Position numbers and translations under genes: made by a program
Source of the DNA: Trissonchulus latispiculum
Taxonomy: Eukaryota; Nematoda; Enoplea; Enoplida; Ironidae
Direction: 5' to 3'
DNA: 64,000 nucleotides
Assembly (NCBI GenBank): GCA_030248195.1
Contig: JASAND010028036.1
Location: 1 to 64,000 of the forward strand
In this document: piece by piece, positions 1 to 13,900 of the stretch
Layout: each line of letters begins with the position of its first letter
Numbering within the stretch: position 1 is the stretch's first letter
The notes under the pieces: generated by a model
What the model saw: the letters and a program-made list of their open reading frames with translations, nothing else
Databases searched by the model: none
Told to the model about the DNA's origin: nothing

Positions 1-932
1 AATATCAGTTTGTCGTTAATTTAAAATTTAACTGGTGTTCAAAATGCACTGACTTTCATTAAAGTCCATTTTAGTCAGATTCTACTTTCCTATTGATTTT
101 ACGGGGACAGTGATTGACCTAACCTTCTCAGTTCTCTAATATCTCTTAGTTTTGACTTAATGGGGGCCCATTTTTGGCCATTTTTTTCCGATCTCCCTGA
201 CTTTTACACATGTTATTGTCAAACATTATATTTTAACTAGTTTTTAAAATTAAAGTCATAAGTCTTACGGTTGGAGAGTGATTTCATCTCAAAATTGAGG
301 TTTCATGTGTTACACATAGGCAGTTGAAGAAGTTGTCATTTTTTCGCGTGCACCAAAAACTCTCCGGAAAACACAGATGAATCTAGACAAATTTTAAATT
401 AAAATAAACAATGAAATGTTAAACTGTGGTATCTTGGAGTTAGAATTTTAATATAGGCTTTTAGACATATTTAATTAATTTTTGAAGGCTCAAAATTTAG
501 CATAATGCCAAAATCGTGTTAAATTTTAATCCTTCAAAAAGTAATTGAAACATTTTAAAGGCCTAAATTAAAGTTCTAATTCCAAGATACCGTAGTTTAA
601 CATTTTAGCGTTGCTTCAATGTAAAATTTGTTCAGACTCATCGATGTTTGTCCGTAGAGTTTTTTGGCACACGTAAAAAAATGACAACTTTTTCCACCGC
701 CTATGTTTAACACATGAAACCTCAACTTTGAGATGAAATTAACAACCGTAAGACTTACGACTTTACTCTTAAAAACTCGTTAAAATATACCGTCTGGACA
801 ATAAAATATGCAAAAATCAGCGAGATCGGAGTAAGTCGAAAAAAATGGCCCAAGAACGGACCTCCCTTAAGCGAAAAACTTAAACTTCAACTTAAGTGAA
901 CGCATTCAGGGGTTTATGTCCCTTAAAATGTA
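1..932. repeat. Foldback (long inverted-repeat) element, left end outside or degraded
   Basis: Bases about 241-480 are repeated in inverted orientation at about 545-790, for example TAAGTCTTACGGTTG against CAACCGTAAGACTTA. The right end near 880-932 and the inner sequence TTTTACGGGGACAG near 96 resemble the complete element at 19033-19766, so this is a diverged relative. No clear left terminus or target duplication is visible. It has no coding capacity. Confidence 0.6.
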
Positions 933-1662
933 CAAAAACTAATGAAACTTTTCTAAAGTTAAAGATTTTGTTGTAAACCTTGGTAAAACAGCTAATTTTA
1001 ATAAAATTTTAGAAAGAAATCTCGACATTTCACTCTAGAGGTTCAAGCCCCCTAGAACATTTAGTTCAAATTGCAAATCCCTAAAAGTTCCCTTGGGACA
1101 AGCACAAGCCTCCTACAGGACATGGGCCCTATGTTAAGGTATGTCTATGATAAGACATCTACTTTCCAAAACTTGTCGTGTTTTGAGAATTCAACACTGG
1201 GCAGGGCATACGCAAATGTACTGGATATTCCTGCAGTGTGAGGTCTCTAAATACGCAATTGGTGAACGATGTAGTTCACTACGGGCCTATTCAACAAAAG
1301 GGTAGAGTAGAGTAAAGTTAAAATTGGCTGTTTCAACTCGTTTTAACTCCGGTCTGGCTTGAGTTTCCTTCTTTTAACTCTTTTATGAAAACTTACTACC
1401 CTTTCTTGAAAATTCCCTAAGTTAGTGTGAGGAGTTCAGGTTCAGTTCTGATAACAGAACTTCTGGTAGATATTATGTATCCATTCTTAGTCCTAGTTCC
1501 AGATAGAGCACTCTGTCAATTTTATTAATTTATTTTATAGCTTGAAACGTTGCTTATTGGTTAACTTTGTTTGTAAACTGCAATGTTCCTGGTCTGAGCT
1601 CTTCAGCTATTACAAATAAATAAATAAAGTATTGTTTCGGGACAAAACGCTGGACACACACA
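933..1662. other. Non-coding flank upstream of the channel gene
   Basis: AT-rich sequence without a convincing ORF, repeat or RNA gene. The promoter of the channel gene beginning near 1719 should lie here or in the adjacent element, but no TATA box or other core element stands out. Confidence 0.4.
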
Positions 1663-1718
1663 GTGCAATTTTTTGATTCTACTTCTATTCTATTTAAGTT
1701 TCCAGCCATATCGCTTCT

Positions 1719-1901
1719 ATGCCAATTTCTGTCAGTAAATTATCTATTTGGTGCCCTTATAGTTGGTGGTTGGGCAACCAGAACATCCACTGGTTGCTCT
1801 TCTCTTGGATTTTATTTGTTCTGGCGTTCACTGGGTTTATTGGACAGTCTTATCTTGAAATCAATGAATTCCTAATGCAGAAGAAGGCAACTAATTTAAA
1901 G
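1719..1901 (+). CDS. DEG/ENaC exon 1: N-terminus and TM1
   Basis: Starts at the only nearby in-frame ATG and encodes a short cytoplasmic N-terminus followed by a hydrophobic helix (about residues 23-42) and the start of the extracellular domain (YLEINEFLMQKKATNLK). Ends AAG|GTTAGC in phase 0. The ATG could be internal if an upstream exon exists. Confidence 0.65.
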
Positions 1902-4900
1902 GTTAGCCTACATTTCATTTCAACAATCACTCAATCAATACCACTTAATAAACAAGATCTTGGTGCATGGTGTTAATTCCAGGAAACAAAGCCAACAACT
2001 AATTTACACATACCAGAAACAGTCAAACGTTGTCAGTTCAATATTCTGTAACAAAAAGTTTGTCTCAAAATGCTACAATTTTACAGTTTTGAAGCAACAC
2101 AGATTAATCATCAAGCTAATGACATAATAACAGGTCCTAGGCATGTTGATAAGTAAAAGGACAACACTGCATTGTACCTAATATCGACGCTGGAATGTTC
2201 GAATTATTGTCTTGGTCGATTCTGGTTTTAAACTCACAGACCTCCAGCTTGCAGAAAACAATGCTTTCCTTTGAGGCTGATTTCGCTAATTGCAACTATA
2301 TACTGCAGCCTCAGTGCAAATGCTACTACTGTTCACTTCAATTGTCACAGCGTTATCATCGGCGCGGAATGTTTATTCAATTTTATGTTCCAATTTAAAT
2401 ATGGCTTCGCTCATTAATTGTAAGTTTCAGATGTCAACATCGGACATTGTCTTTCCTTCCGTGACAGTGTGTAGTGTGAATCCATACAAAGCATCAAAGC
2501 TTCATCTTCTTTCATCGTTGATTTCTGCAGTAAGCATGTTAGATACGTTGGTGCTGAGTTTTATTAATGTTGTAGTACATGAATAACAGGTGTCCTTGCA
2601 CTATTTCTCCATAACTGTGCTGTAATTAGCTTAATATGTTTTACAGAAAAATGGTTCTGCAGGATCTCACTTTTCGAAGCCAGATGGAACTACAAGATTG
2701 AAAAAAGAATTGAATGGTTCAGTGGATCCAACAAGTAGTCAGAAGGTATCAGACGCATTAGATCATCAATTATCTCGGCGAGAAAGATCAGGTACTTTGT
2801 TATTGACCACAGTAGCGTACTGCATATATTGGCATATTCAACTTCCAACAATGTTTCATGAATACTGGTATATGTGTTGTGGAAAATCACTGTCATCTTT
2901 CACCCGTAGGGCAGTGGTGTTATGCTCGTTCAGGCAATATTTTGGGACGCTATAACTTCCTCCATGTTTAGAGCTGGAAATAGATCTTCCTCTCTTTTAA
3001 AGTCTGGAATGACTATATTCGCTTAGACACTTTACTAAATTTTCCAAGATACCAGCTGAACAATACATCGTCCATTATTAAACATGAAGTGTCAATGCTG
3101 AAGAAACAGTGGACAACAGTGGAGTAATTTTTGGTGCTATGATGAGAGGAAATGTGGGACCAAGGCAGTCTTTGAATCGAATCGCTTAATAATAAGTCCC
3201 AAAAATTCGCTAAATGCACGGCGACATGATATTTTGTATCTTCACATTTTGATTTTTCTAAGTTTAAATGCCAAAATGTTTATCCACAGAATAAGTGCGT
3301 AAGTATTTTCATGCGAAATAGTAAAGTTAACGTACTCTATTTTGAAGTTATAGGCCTAATGTTCAAAACAATGCAATGTAAGGAGCATTTTCAAAATATT
3401 CCTGCAACTTACACATACATAGTTACTTTTTTTTGGTTACTTAATTACATCGTTATTTTAGCAGGGGCCTGTTTTAACATAACGATGCAAACAGGAATTT
3501 GATTGATTTAGCAAATTAATAATATGTTTTTTTCAGTGAGCCCATTGCTTATTTCCCAAGGGAAAGTTTGGACACTTAGCAAAGGAAACGACAACTGTGA
3601 CAATGCATGCAAAAAGGTTCCCGGAAATTTTATCTGTGATATGGAGAGTATAGCTGGAGTCCATCCTCTAGTAGTTCTTGGGATTATGCTAAAAGCAATG
3701 CGTCTGACCAATAAACATTGCCAGGTATCACCAAATTCTTCCAACTCTGGCTACTTGGGACCTTATTTTGACACATCTGCTGTCAAATGCAAAGGTTGGA
3801 CAGTATCCTATTTACCAAGCTGCTCTGGCAGAGGAGAAGAAGCAGAGAGACTTTGTCTATGCAAACCGGCCAATGGTAGGTTCTTAAGGTGCTGGTTTCC
3901 TTTCGGATATTTTTGACTCCTACGGCTTTAATCCTTTACGCAAATAGCTAAAACTTACGAAATAACCTATTTCCGTGCTCTTTAACATTTTAGGACCAGT
4001 CCCGTATTCTTAGGCCAAAAGATAAGAAAGTTTTGGTTTTTGGCCTTAAGCTCCCTGTAGGTAGATAAGACACGGGATTGGTTGATATGGCTGGAAAGAG
4101 GACTCGAAAATGAACATTTTTGCTCTTACAACCTTTGAGCTATTTCCAATGGTTAAGTCAGTATAAGCAAATAACTGTTTTTAGGATCAAAAAATGGCCA
4201 TTTTCGAGGAAATCAGTTTCTTCAAAATTACCGGCACATGTTAAGGACAAAATTGGCTTAGTAATACTCAATCGATACATCGTCCAAATGCACATTTTAT
4301 GAATGCCTATTAGCCGGACTTTATTGCTTTCAGCTAGAGATTTAGCCGAAAACCATTTTGGCAAAACTGCGATTATTTTGTTTCGAACATGGATTTCTCA
4401 AAAACTACTCGACGGATTCCGGAGATTTTCGGCAGAATCGAAATTCGCACCTCTGCGGAGGGACGTTTTTCTTGGTTTGTGCTAAAACATATTGAGTAGC
4501 AAGAAAAATCAATGCGAAGTTGCGAAATTTCGTGTTACTGTGCATTTGGCCGATTTTCTCGACCGTTAAGACCTGCTGAGCCAAATCCAAAAAACCGTTC
4601 CTCGGCCCATATGTCCTTCATATCGTGGCACAAAAAGAACTTTTGGTCGATTCTTCAGTTTTGAGAAATCGATGTTCAAAAGCTTTTGGTCTATATTCAT
4701 CCTGTTAGATGTCAGCTTGTCAGAAAATTTCTGCTATTTTCTTGCTAATTTTGCCAGTTCTGTAAGCTCATGAGAATCTACAGATATTAAGCTTTAAAAC
4801 GATGTATAAAGCTCCTCCCAGCTCCTAAAATTGCGAAAGTTATAGCGTTTCAAAAAAATCACCATAAAAGCACTGCACAAAAGGATACCACCACCTTAAA

Positions 4901-7900
4901 CTCTTCATGTGTCTAGAAATAGTGAGTTCAGAAAAAATCACTGTAAAGTATAAGTAGAAGACACGCGTGTCCGCATGTATTAGATGCCTCTACTGCTTCT
5001 ATATGATGATGGCTACATTTTAATTGCAGTCGTTATGAGCTGTCATCGCAGTTTTGCTTTATTTTTGCAGCAACGGAAGACTCTTCTCTTAGCGCTCCAC
5101 GAGGATCCATTTATCCTCAGCAAGGAAGTAAGAACGAATGTCTTTAAGAACAAAGGAAGCATAAAAGACTAAAGAACAATCTTCGAATTTATAGGTATTA
5201 GCGACTGCGGTTACACAGAACACAAAGAGCTTCATTGATTTCAATCCAAGGCTGCTTCCAGCATTTGTATGTGCGCTAACCTTGAAGCTGTAATTGAATT
5301 TTATACTACAAAAATTGAAGAACCTGCTAATTTTACCTGAATGTAGGATATGTAACTTTAACTTCGTTATGTTTAACTTACATAGTTTAAGACGATGTGT
5401 ACAGTAGGGAATTGGAGTTTCAAAACTCGGTGATTCTAAGAATGACTTTAAGAAAGTAAGATTCTTCTGCTTCAAACTAATAGAAAGCCTATCCGTCTAT
5501 ACGTTCAAGCTCCACGACATGTTTCACTAAATAAGCACAAAATTGCTGAATTTAACATTAACTTCAGGAAACAAGCGCTAAGTTAGCAATGCAAAATGGC
5601 GGTGGATAACTAAAAACCAGCTCAAAGTCCTTCTGACCCTCCAACTACCCGTCACCAATCCCAATTATTTCCTGTCTTTCTGGAACAATCATTTTAGTCG
5701 ACAAACCATAATATATGTTTGTTTGTTTGTTTGTTTAATAGCAAATATGTTTTGTTCACGTTCTTCTACGCTGCACTGCCTCGCACCCAATTTTAATACT
5801 CAATGGATAGTATCCCACACAAAGCATCAACTTCAGCAATTTTTAGTTTTTTCACAATTGGCAGCTATCCTGTCGGTCAACAGACTCGAAGGTTATTACA
5901 CGGTATGCCATTTCACCACATATCATCTCACACCAGAGTATGAAGAGTAATTCACTGGACGACTAATTTTGACCCCTTTGTGCACTGAAGTATTACTTCT
6001 GCAAATTTTCAATTTGCAATATTCGTCACAACCAGTTCAAGCGTTTGATTTCTGGGGGTACTCAAAACTTTCCCTATCGAATTTGACAAAACTGTCAATT
6101 TCTTCGCTTTAGTTCCATCCAGTAAACAATTTTTAGGAATTCATAATGACAATTGGCTAGAGTTGAAGGAGTGAACGAGTGAACTAGCTAGAATGAGCAG
6201 AGACTGCAAATCCTGTTCCTCTAACGCTAACTGAATTGGTTGCAGATTGTTGCTTTTTACAAATAAATTTTCGTTACAAGTAGTTACGCTTTTCTACACG
6301 GAGCTGATTCATCATTGATTGATTGCTTCATTTTTATTTTCTTGCAAAAAGTGTTACACCGCTTTCTCTCGAAACAACAAAAAGATTATCAATGACGCAG
6401 CTGTTCCCAATTATTTGCATTTACATTTACGTATTCATATTCATATCCCGGTTTTTGGATTTAGGAATTGTTGCAGCTAAACGAGTTTGGATTTTGGCCA
6501 CATCCTTTGGTCAACCCTGCAGCGAGGCTTGTGATGATGCAGATTTAATGTGCTATCCAGAAAATACGACCATACCAGAAAACCAAAAAGGCAAGCTACT
6601 CGGACTTTTACTAGAGCTTCTATACCAACTGAACATTACTTGCCATTTGGACGAAAAACTGGCAAAAATGACTGAAACCGGTCCTCACATCAACAGTGAC
6701 CGATTCTGTGGTGGATATAAATTCATTGCAGATTTCCATGCGTGTGGCGCTGCTGACTGCAATCAACTACGAGCTTGTGGTTGTGTTGGTTCGTTATTAA
6801 TATTATGCATAAGTTATCTTTTTAAGCCTACAGGGGATAAAATTCCAGTAGTTCCCATGATAGTTCGAAATAGAAGTTGTGGAAGTATGCCGGCATCCTC
6901 TGGTCCTGTGCTGAACGTGCAGGGTTCGAACATCCATGTTCTTAGAAAGAAAATTACGACATATAATTTGTTAACATTACTTGAGACTTAACTGCAGATA
7001 TTTTTATTGCATTTTCATCTTCATCTTCATTAAAGCTTATAATGGGAATATTACAACAATTGAAACGAAGACGTAGGGTAAACAACTTCATCCGCAAAAC
7101 TCAAACTACACTGATCATTTGGAACATGGATGTTTCGAGACTGTCAGGCTAGGCAAAAAATCGTGCTAGGGACAAACACAGAGAACATAAGGATATGTTA
7201 ACATATGGGGAGTATGGAACCTCCAAGCCCCTCCCCCAGTCCAGACAAGGTAAAACCCCTACAGCCGTCAGAAGCAAAGGGTAGCGAAAAGTTGTACAAG
7301 TGATAAACAGAAGTGGCCAAAAAGCTAAGTCTTTAAATTCCAAAAGATTTCCGGCTTCGACTGCTAAAGAACATTATATTACATATTTCAAAAATTTTAT
7401 CCACTACCGTAAGAAATCGGACTTGCAAACAAGAAAGAATTCTCCAGTGGTGTACGTAATAAACAATCTTTAGACTTACGGCCGGTTGTACTAAATCTGA
7501 CTAACATCTAATTAAACTGATTTGTAATTAAGTTCTAATTAAGGCCGTTTTCCGTTGCGCCAAATGAAAAGTTAATTAGATTTTAATTCTAGTCTGAGGT
7601 AAAATTAACATTTGACTAACTTCTGACTAACATCTGATTAAAATCGAACTGTGATCTAACTAATGTCATCATGTGACATAAGCTTGCACTTGATTTGCTA
7701 GAGCGCATCTGGGAAAAATACTGATTGGTTTAGAGTTAATCAGATTTTAATATCTAACTAGGTAGGTGCAATGGAGAATCTGCTTAAAATAAGATTAAGA
7801 CTAGCTAATAACATTTTAGTTAGAAGTTATTCATATTTGGTGCAACCAGCTGTTAGAGTTAGCAAGTTAAAAGTTATACCTTTTAATCACGAGAAATGAT

Positions 7901-10900
7901 CTCAATTGTTTCATAAAAAAATTCGGAAATTCGAAGAAACTGGTTTAGCTTGCAAGCTACTAGAGAGGTTGAGGGTTACTACTTAACTTACAACTTGAGG
8001 TCCTGATGCCTTGATTTCTGCAAAACTGATAAAATGCTGCTTGAAAACGTGAGAAAATGTAAGACGCACTTGAGGTCTAAAGTCTATATTAGAATTCTCA
8101 AACTGCGAATACCAGAATTTGAGGGCTTTTAAGAAAATTGTAATAAATGTTTAATTCAAAACTAACATCAATTGCAATATTATGCCAAATGAAAATTATA
8201 TTACAGGAAAATCATCTCTTCCGGCTTCCCGTCAACCGAACGTGTTACGTTGTCCATTTAAAACATTGGTTCCTCCGAATGATGCCTACGGCAGCAAGGA
8301 ACAAACATCAATGCCAATGACCACTGATTTCAAATTCTATACCGGGATAGATGTCAGATGGGAAGTGCTTACCACTGCCAAACAACGAACACAAAACACC
8401 AATGGCTTGTATTGGACATCGCCTCGAAGCGTATCCAGAGCAATGGGATCTACAAGGGGAATTACATATCAATTTTCGACTGTCATTGAAAACAACAAAA
8501 TGAATCTTTTTGTCCACACTCCGGTTGTAGCTTTGTTGACCACAAGTAAATCGATTAGGTTGACACTGGAAACCACAATATCAACAACAGTTCTAACCAG
8601 TGTCACAGGAAATGAGAAGAAACGGTCCGTTGGTTATAGACCCATTCTTCCCATTGTCGTACAGTCAACTTCTGAAACACATATATTAGTCACTAATGGA
8701 AGTGCTCAGAATCAAGTTGTAGCAATGCCAAGTACCAGCAATCTATTGACGTTGGCAACAGACGCCACAAAGGCAACAACCATTTTAGCCAATCTTGTTG
8801 GAAGCACACAAAAACAGTCAACTGGTTACAATTCCATTCCCGCCGACGTCATAAAGACTACTGCAAGAGAATCCACTTCTGTCATTACAAACAGAAGAAT
8901 CATTAGAACTATTAGTTATCAGGTCGCTACATCAATGAGCACGACTAAATCGATTACGCAGACACTAAATAAAGCTATTTTTGCCAGTACTATTTCATGG
9001 CAACAAACACAGTCGTCTTATTACAGTAACATTTTCCGTGTCTTTATTGAGACTACTCCAATCAGATCTGTTATTTCTGAAGAAAACTATCAAACAAATT
9101 GGATTTCTGCGGGTCTGGTTGTATCATCAGTGAGTGGGCATAAGCCAATTACGTTCACAACGAATACCACAAACGCAACAACAACTTTGACTGATGTCAT
9201 CGCGAAGCAACATAAAAAGCCTGCTCTTTTAAATTCCAGCTCTTCTGTTGTGAAAACTACTCCAAAAACTATTACTGTATGGAGCAAAAAACAATCTTCT
9301 TTTAAAAGCTATCGCAGCGAGCTAACCTCCTCTACGAACTGTGTATCACTTTCAAAGATGGACACAATAACCAGCGGCAAGGGGTTTAACAAGTTGCAGT
9401 CTGATTACATGCCGTTAACGTTTATCTTGCCAAATTTCACCAGAAATATTAAGTCATTGATAACATCAGTAGGTGGTTTCACAAGAGCAGCGCCAATTAA
9501 ACGCGAACGTAATGGAACAACCAATGGTTATCACAAAACATCACGTGGTTTAAGCAATGGCCATTTTCTCAGTACCGTAAGCTTCAGAGTAAAACATGGT
9601 TTTGAGACAATGAAGGCTTTTGACGAAACGCTTCATCCACTTCACTCTCAGTTTATGACAACCGATTGTTCCACAGGCATTTGTGGCTCTGTCGATATGC
9701 CATTAATGGCGGCAATGGGTTCAATATTGGAAAATACAACAAATTTTAGTACAAGCCGTACAGAAATAGCCACAGACTCTGATACAACAAAAAACTATTT
9801 CTCTCAGAAGGCAAAGCATCGCCCAGCCGATTCAACCAAGGGTATTCTAGTTGTTCTCAATCAACAAAATATTTCCTTGATAAAAGAAAATTTGTCTAGG
9901 TAGCATAAATGTAAACTAAGCACTAACAAAAAAGCAATAGAATTAGCCAAGAATAAACCAAGCTAGTTTAATGGTAAAAAATAGCAACTGTGTTTAAGCT
10001 TCGGAGAAAACGTTTTTAATGGTAACTTGGTGGTTGAACAATTTGTAGCTAATCAAACTATTTAACTAATATCATTATAACAGGAGTCATAATGACTAAG
10101 AGTGCAACAGTCGTAACACTTCAGGGTTTAGTACACGATATTGGCTGCCGACAACAACAGTGCACATAGTGGGCCTAGTGAATAGCTATCGTGTAAACTC
10201 CATTGCTTGTATGCTTACATGGTGACCATTGAAACGCATCAGCAGCTTCGTTCTATCTACAGAATCACTATTTTTAATTCCGACACCTACACATGCAGTG
10301 GGTGAACGTACATAATTGTGTACACGGTGCTCAGTCGTTGGGAACGGCAATCCATTACTCTGTAGATTATGTTCCCAGTCTCAGGAGTAGGACGCTTGAC
10401 AGATATCGAGTACTCTTAATCATTAGAAGTTACATTATGCGTAAATTCTATGACATTTCAGACCCGGTTGCCATAGTATCTAAGAAACAGCAACAGATAA
10501 TGTCTTACGTCGCAAACTTTACGGACGAAGAAATAGCTCCACTTTTGTTTTCTTATGGGGAGACCATTAAAGATTGCCATATGTTTGGGGAAAAATGCGA
10601 TCCAGGTTAGTTTAGCGTTGTCTTTATTCTTCATTGTAACTTTTAACTTCTTCTTTTTCTTTTCTTCTTTCAAGTATTTCTGTGTAAAATAAAAGAACAG
10701 CCTTTAAATTTCACCTGATATTTTGTTAATTTAGAAGAGTTCAGATCCGACATGTTTGGAAAATGCTTCACCATTCATGCCACGAAAGACAGGTTTGCAG
10801 CAACTGCCACTGTGGGAGCAAAAAACGGTACGTACTAAAACGCCTGCTATTTTAGGTTTTTAGGCCAACATTTAATTTTTGTTCTGGACCGGGCAGGCTA

Positions 10901-13900
10901 TGCGAATAATAACAAGTATTCGTAAGAATCAGTAATTGTTCTGTACTACGATCCGATTTTCCATTCAGTGGGAATGTCTTTAGCTCAGGCGCAAAAAGTG
11001 CACACGCTAAAAAGCTTCCGGCCCGCGGGGTGGCATTATATCGCACTGTGCGCTTATTTCAGCACCCAAGTTGCACTAGCGCAGAATACAGTGATGGTTG
11101 CCGGCAGCCAACTGTTGCGCAAAACGTGCGCTCCCCAAAACGCCGGCGGGGCGCAAAAACTGCACCCGCCAAAAAACCGGCCGGCGGGGCGCAAAAAGTG
11201 TGCTCGCCAAAAAACCGGCCGCCCCGCGTGGTGCAAAAGGTGCGCTCGCCACAAAGTTTAGGTGAAGTCTCTCCTTTCTATTATGTGCATACCTGTAGTG
11301 CACCACTAACAGTTAACCTAAATCTGGAATGTCTGCCACTGTTCATGGAGCTGGACACGGGAGCAGGACTCACGATCATTCCCAACAAAGTGTGGGAAGA
11401 AAAATTTCACGACCTGCAGCTAACAAAGACACAAATTAAGCTTAAATGATATGATGTGATATGATGATATGATCCAAAATCCCTGTTCTGGGTGAAACGA
11501 CAGTCGATGTTCTCTATCAGGATCAGTTCTATCCTATTAAATTGGCTATGGTGGTGGCTAAAGCACCAGGACCGCCTCTTTTTGGTCGGAATTGGTTTAA
11601 TCGAATCCAGTTGGATTGGGAAGATTGAAGCAAACAGTGGCAGTATCTCAACTACAGAATGGAGCTAAAGAAGCCCCAACGCTGGAAAACTAAGACTAAC
11701 AGAGATAATTTTTGCTGTCGATTGAACGGAAGTTTCTTTCGCCGAACTGCAAAAAGCTTCCCAAGGAGATCCGGTGTTCTCGAAAATAAAGTCCTACGTC
11801 GAGACGAGATGGCCACGCAAGGTAAACGGCGACGCTTTCCGGACATACCATCAGCGGAAATCTGAAATTTCTCTCCAGAATGAATGCTTATACTGGAGAG
11901 ATCGGATAATCATTCCGACTACTTACCAATCCACCATTTTAGATGAACTGCATGCGGGACACCATGGTATTACCAAAACTAAAACCTTAGATAGACAGCT
12001 TTCCTGGTGGTCCACGATGGATTCAGAAATAGAACATAAAGTTTCCAGATGCAGTCAATGCGCCAAAGCGCATTGGGACAGGGTTACATGTATACTATGA
12101 GGTCCAGTGGGAGGCAAGGTGTACCTTGTCTTAGTGGATGCATTCTCTAACTGGCCCGAGGTAATTCCGCTCAACTCATCAACGGCAGAAGTAACGGTAG
12201 CCGCTGTGAGAAGCATATTTTCTCGCTTTAAAACATTTTGTGCAGATAATCGGATTCGAAACATTTCCACTGCACCTTATCATCCAAGTTCCAACGAAGA
12301 AGCCGCATCGTTTATTCGGACACTTAAGACACACCTAATGAAAGAGTGTTCTGCGTCCTTGAAACTTCAACAATTGTTGCTGTCGTATCGGTCAATTCCA
12401 ACAGGACAAACCCCCAGCAAGTTGCTGCTTTGTCGAGAAATTGAAACTCGACTTCACTTAGCACTCAACAAGAAAGAAGAACTAGGAATTCCTTCAACGG
12501 ACCCTAAAAGACAACTTCGAGTTAGACAACGCGTCTGATCAAAGCCAAGCAAAGACAAATCCTGGACGTTGGGAGAGGTGGTGAAGAAGAAAGGTCGGGT
12601 ATATACGAGGTGTGGGTACGTGCATACTTGAACGGGAGATCAAATATCACTGACCCTTGTGGAAGCAAATTTCGGTACCCCTTGTGGCAGCAATGTTTCC
12701 TGTGAGTACTTTTGAAAGCTATTTTTAAGCGATTTTTGCGGGTTTTCAAGGAAACACAGCTATTTTTTAGCAAAAACAACGTTTTTCGGATGTTTTTTAG
12801 CGAAAAATACTGATTTAAGTGCAAAATTCCGGCAAAGCTGGAAAAATTTTGTAAATTTTGGTTGTAAAACTAATTTTTTGGGCAATTTTCTTACCCCTTG
12901 TGGCCAAGTTTCTTACCCCTTGTGGGAGCAATTTCGTAACTCCTTGTGAGCGACTTCGCCGAGGGGGAAATTTCCCTTCCTTTCCCCCCCCCTTGTCCAC
13001 CTACGGGTACGTGGCCGCAATTGTTTTTCGGCATTGCGACCAAATCCGTTCTGCCGGGTATACCGGAGGTGCCTCCAAGACTAACGTGGTTAGGACTTTG
13101 ACGAAAAACCAGGTATTCTCCCTGCCGCTGACTGGGTTCCTGATCAGCATGAGCAAGCACGGTAGCCAGAATTTATCCAACCACAAGAAAGACGTTATCC
13201 CCTGAGACAGAGCCAACCAATAAATCCGTTGCTCCCAATTACGAAGCACTGCTAAAACGAGCCAATCGCTAGCTGCATAGAGCCATTTAGGAAGAGGAAA
13301 GTGATGTGAACTATACTAAAAATACCAAGAAATTAGTTTTAAAAGTGATTCAATCCTATAGTTTGTTTTTGAATATATAAGAATATAAAATTAAGCTAGA
13401 TAGAAGTTGTCGCGCTCTCTCTCCTGTTTTAAAGATGTCAGCTTATACAGATATGCACGTTTCAAACATTTCAAGCCGTTTCAAATCAGTCATGGTGCTA
13501 GAAGATGGGCAAGTGTAATATATGACTGTTTAGAAATTCATCTGAACTTAATGGCAAATTTGTCCGAATATCTCAACTTTACTATGAGCTCTGGCTTTAA
13601 GATACTGCCACACCATAGGAGAGAATTTCCATTTCCTGATAGATACGGTGTGCTCATTGTATCAGGATATGTAACGTACATCAGTATTTCTTTGGTAAGT
13701 GACTAATGTATGCCGAAGTGTATATAAATAATTAAAGTCCTTTATGATAGCGTACCGTTTGACAACTCACTAATAGTCTGACACAAACAGTTTACTAAAT
13801 TTTGTTCACTTATACTACATTTAACATTCATCGGAAACCCATAGCATTATAAATTTCTGAATCGTCATGACGAGAGGATATTTTTTAAAATTTAAAATTT

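Noticed and set aside
10080..10330. Possible extra copy of the 7-bp-duplication MITE
   Set aside because: Only TCATAATGACTAAGAGTG resembles the end; no matching right terminus.
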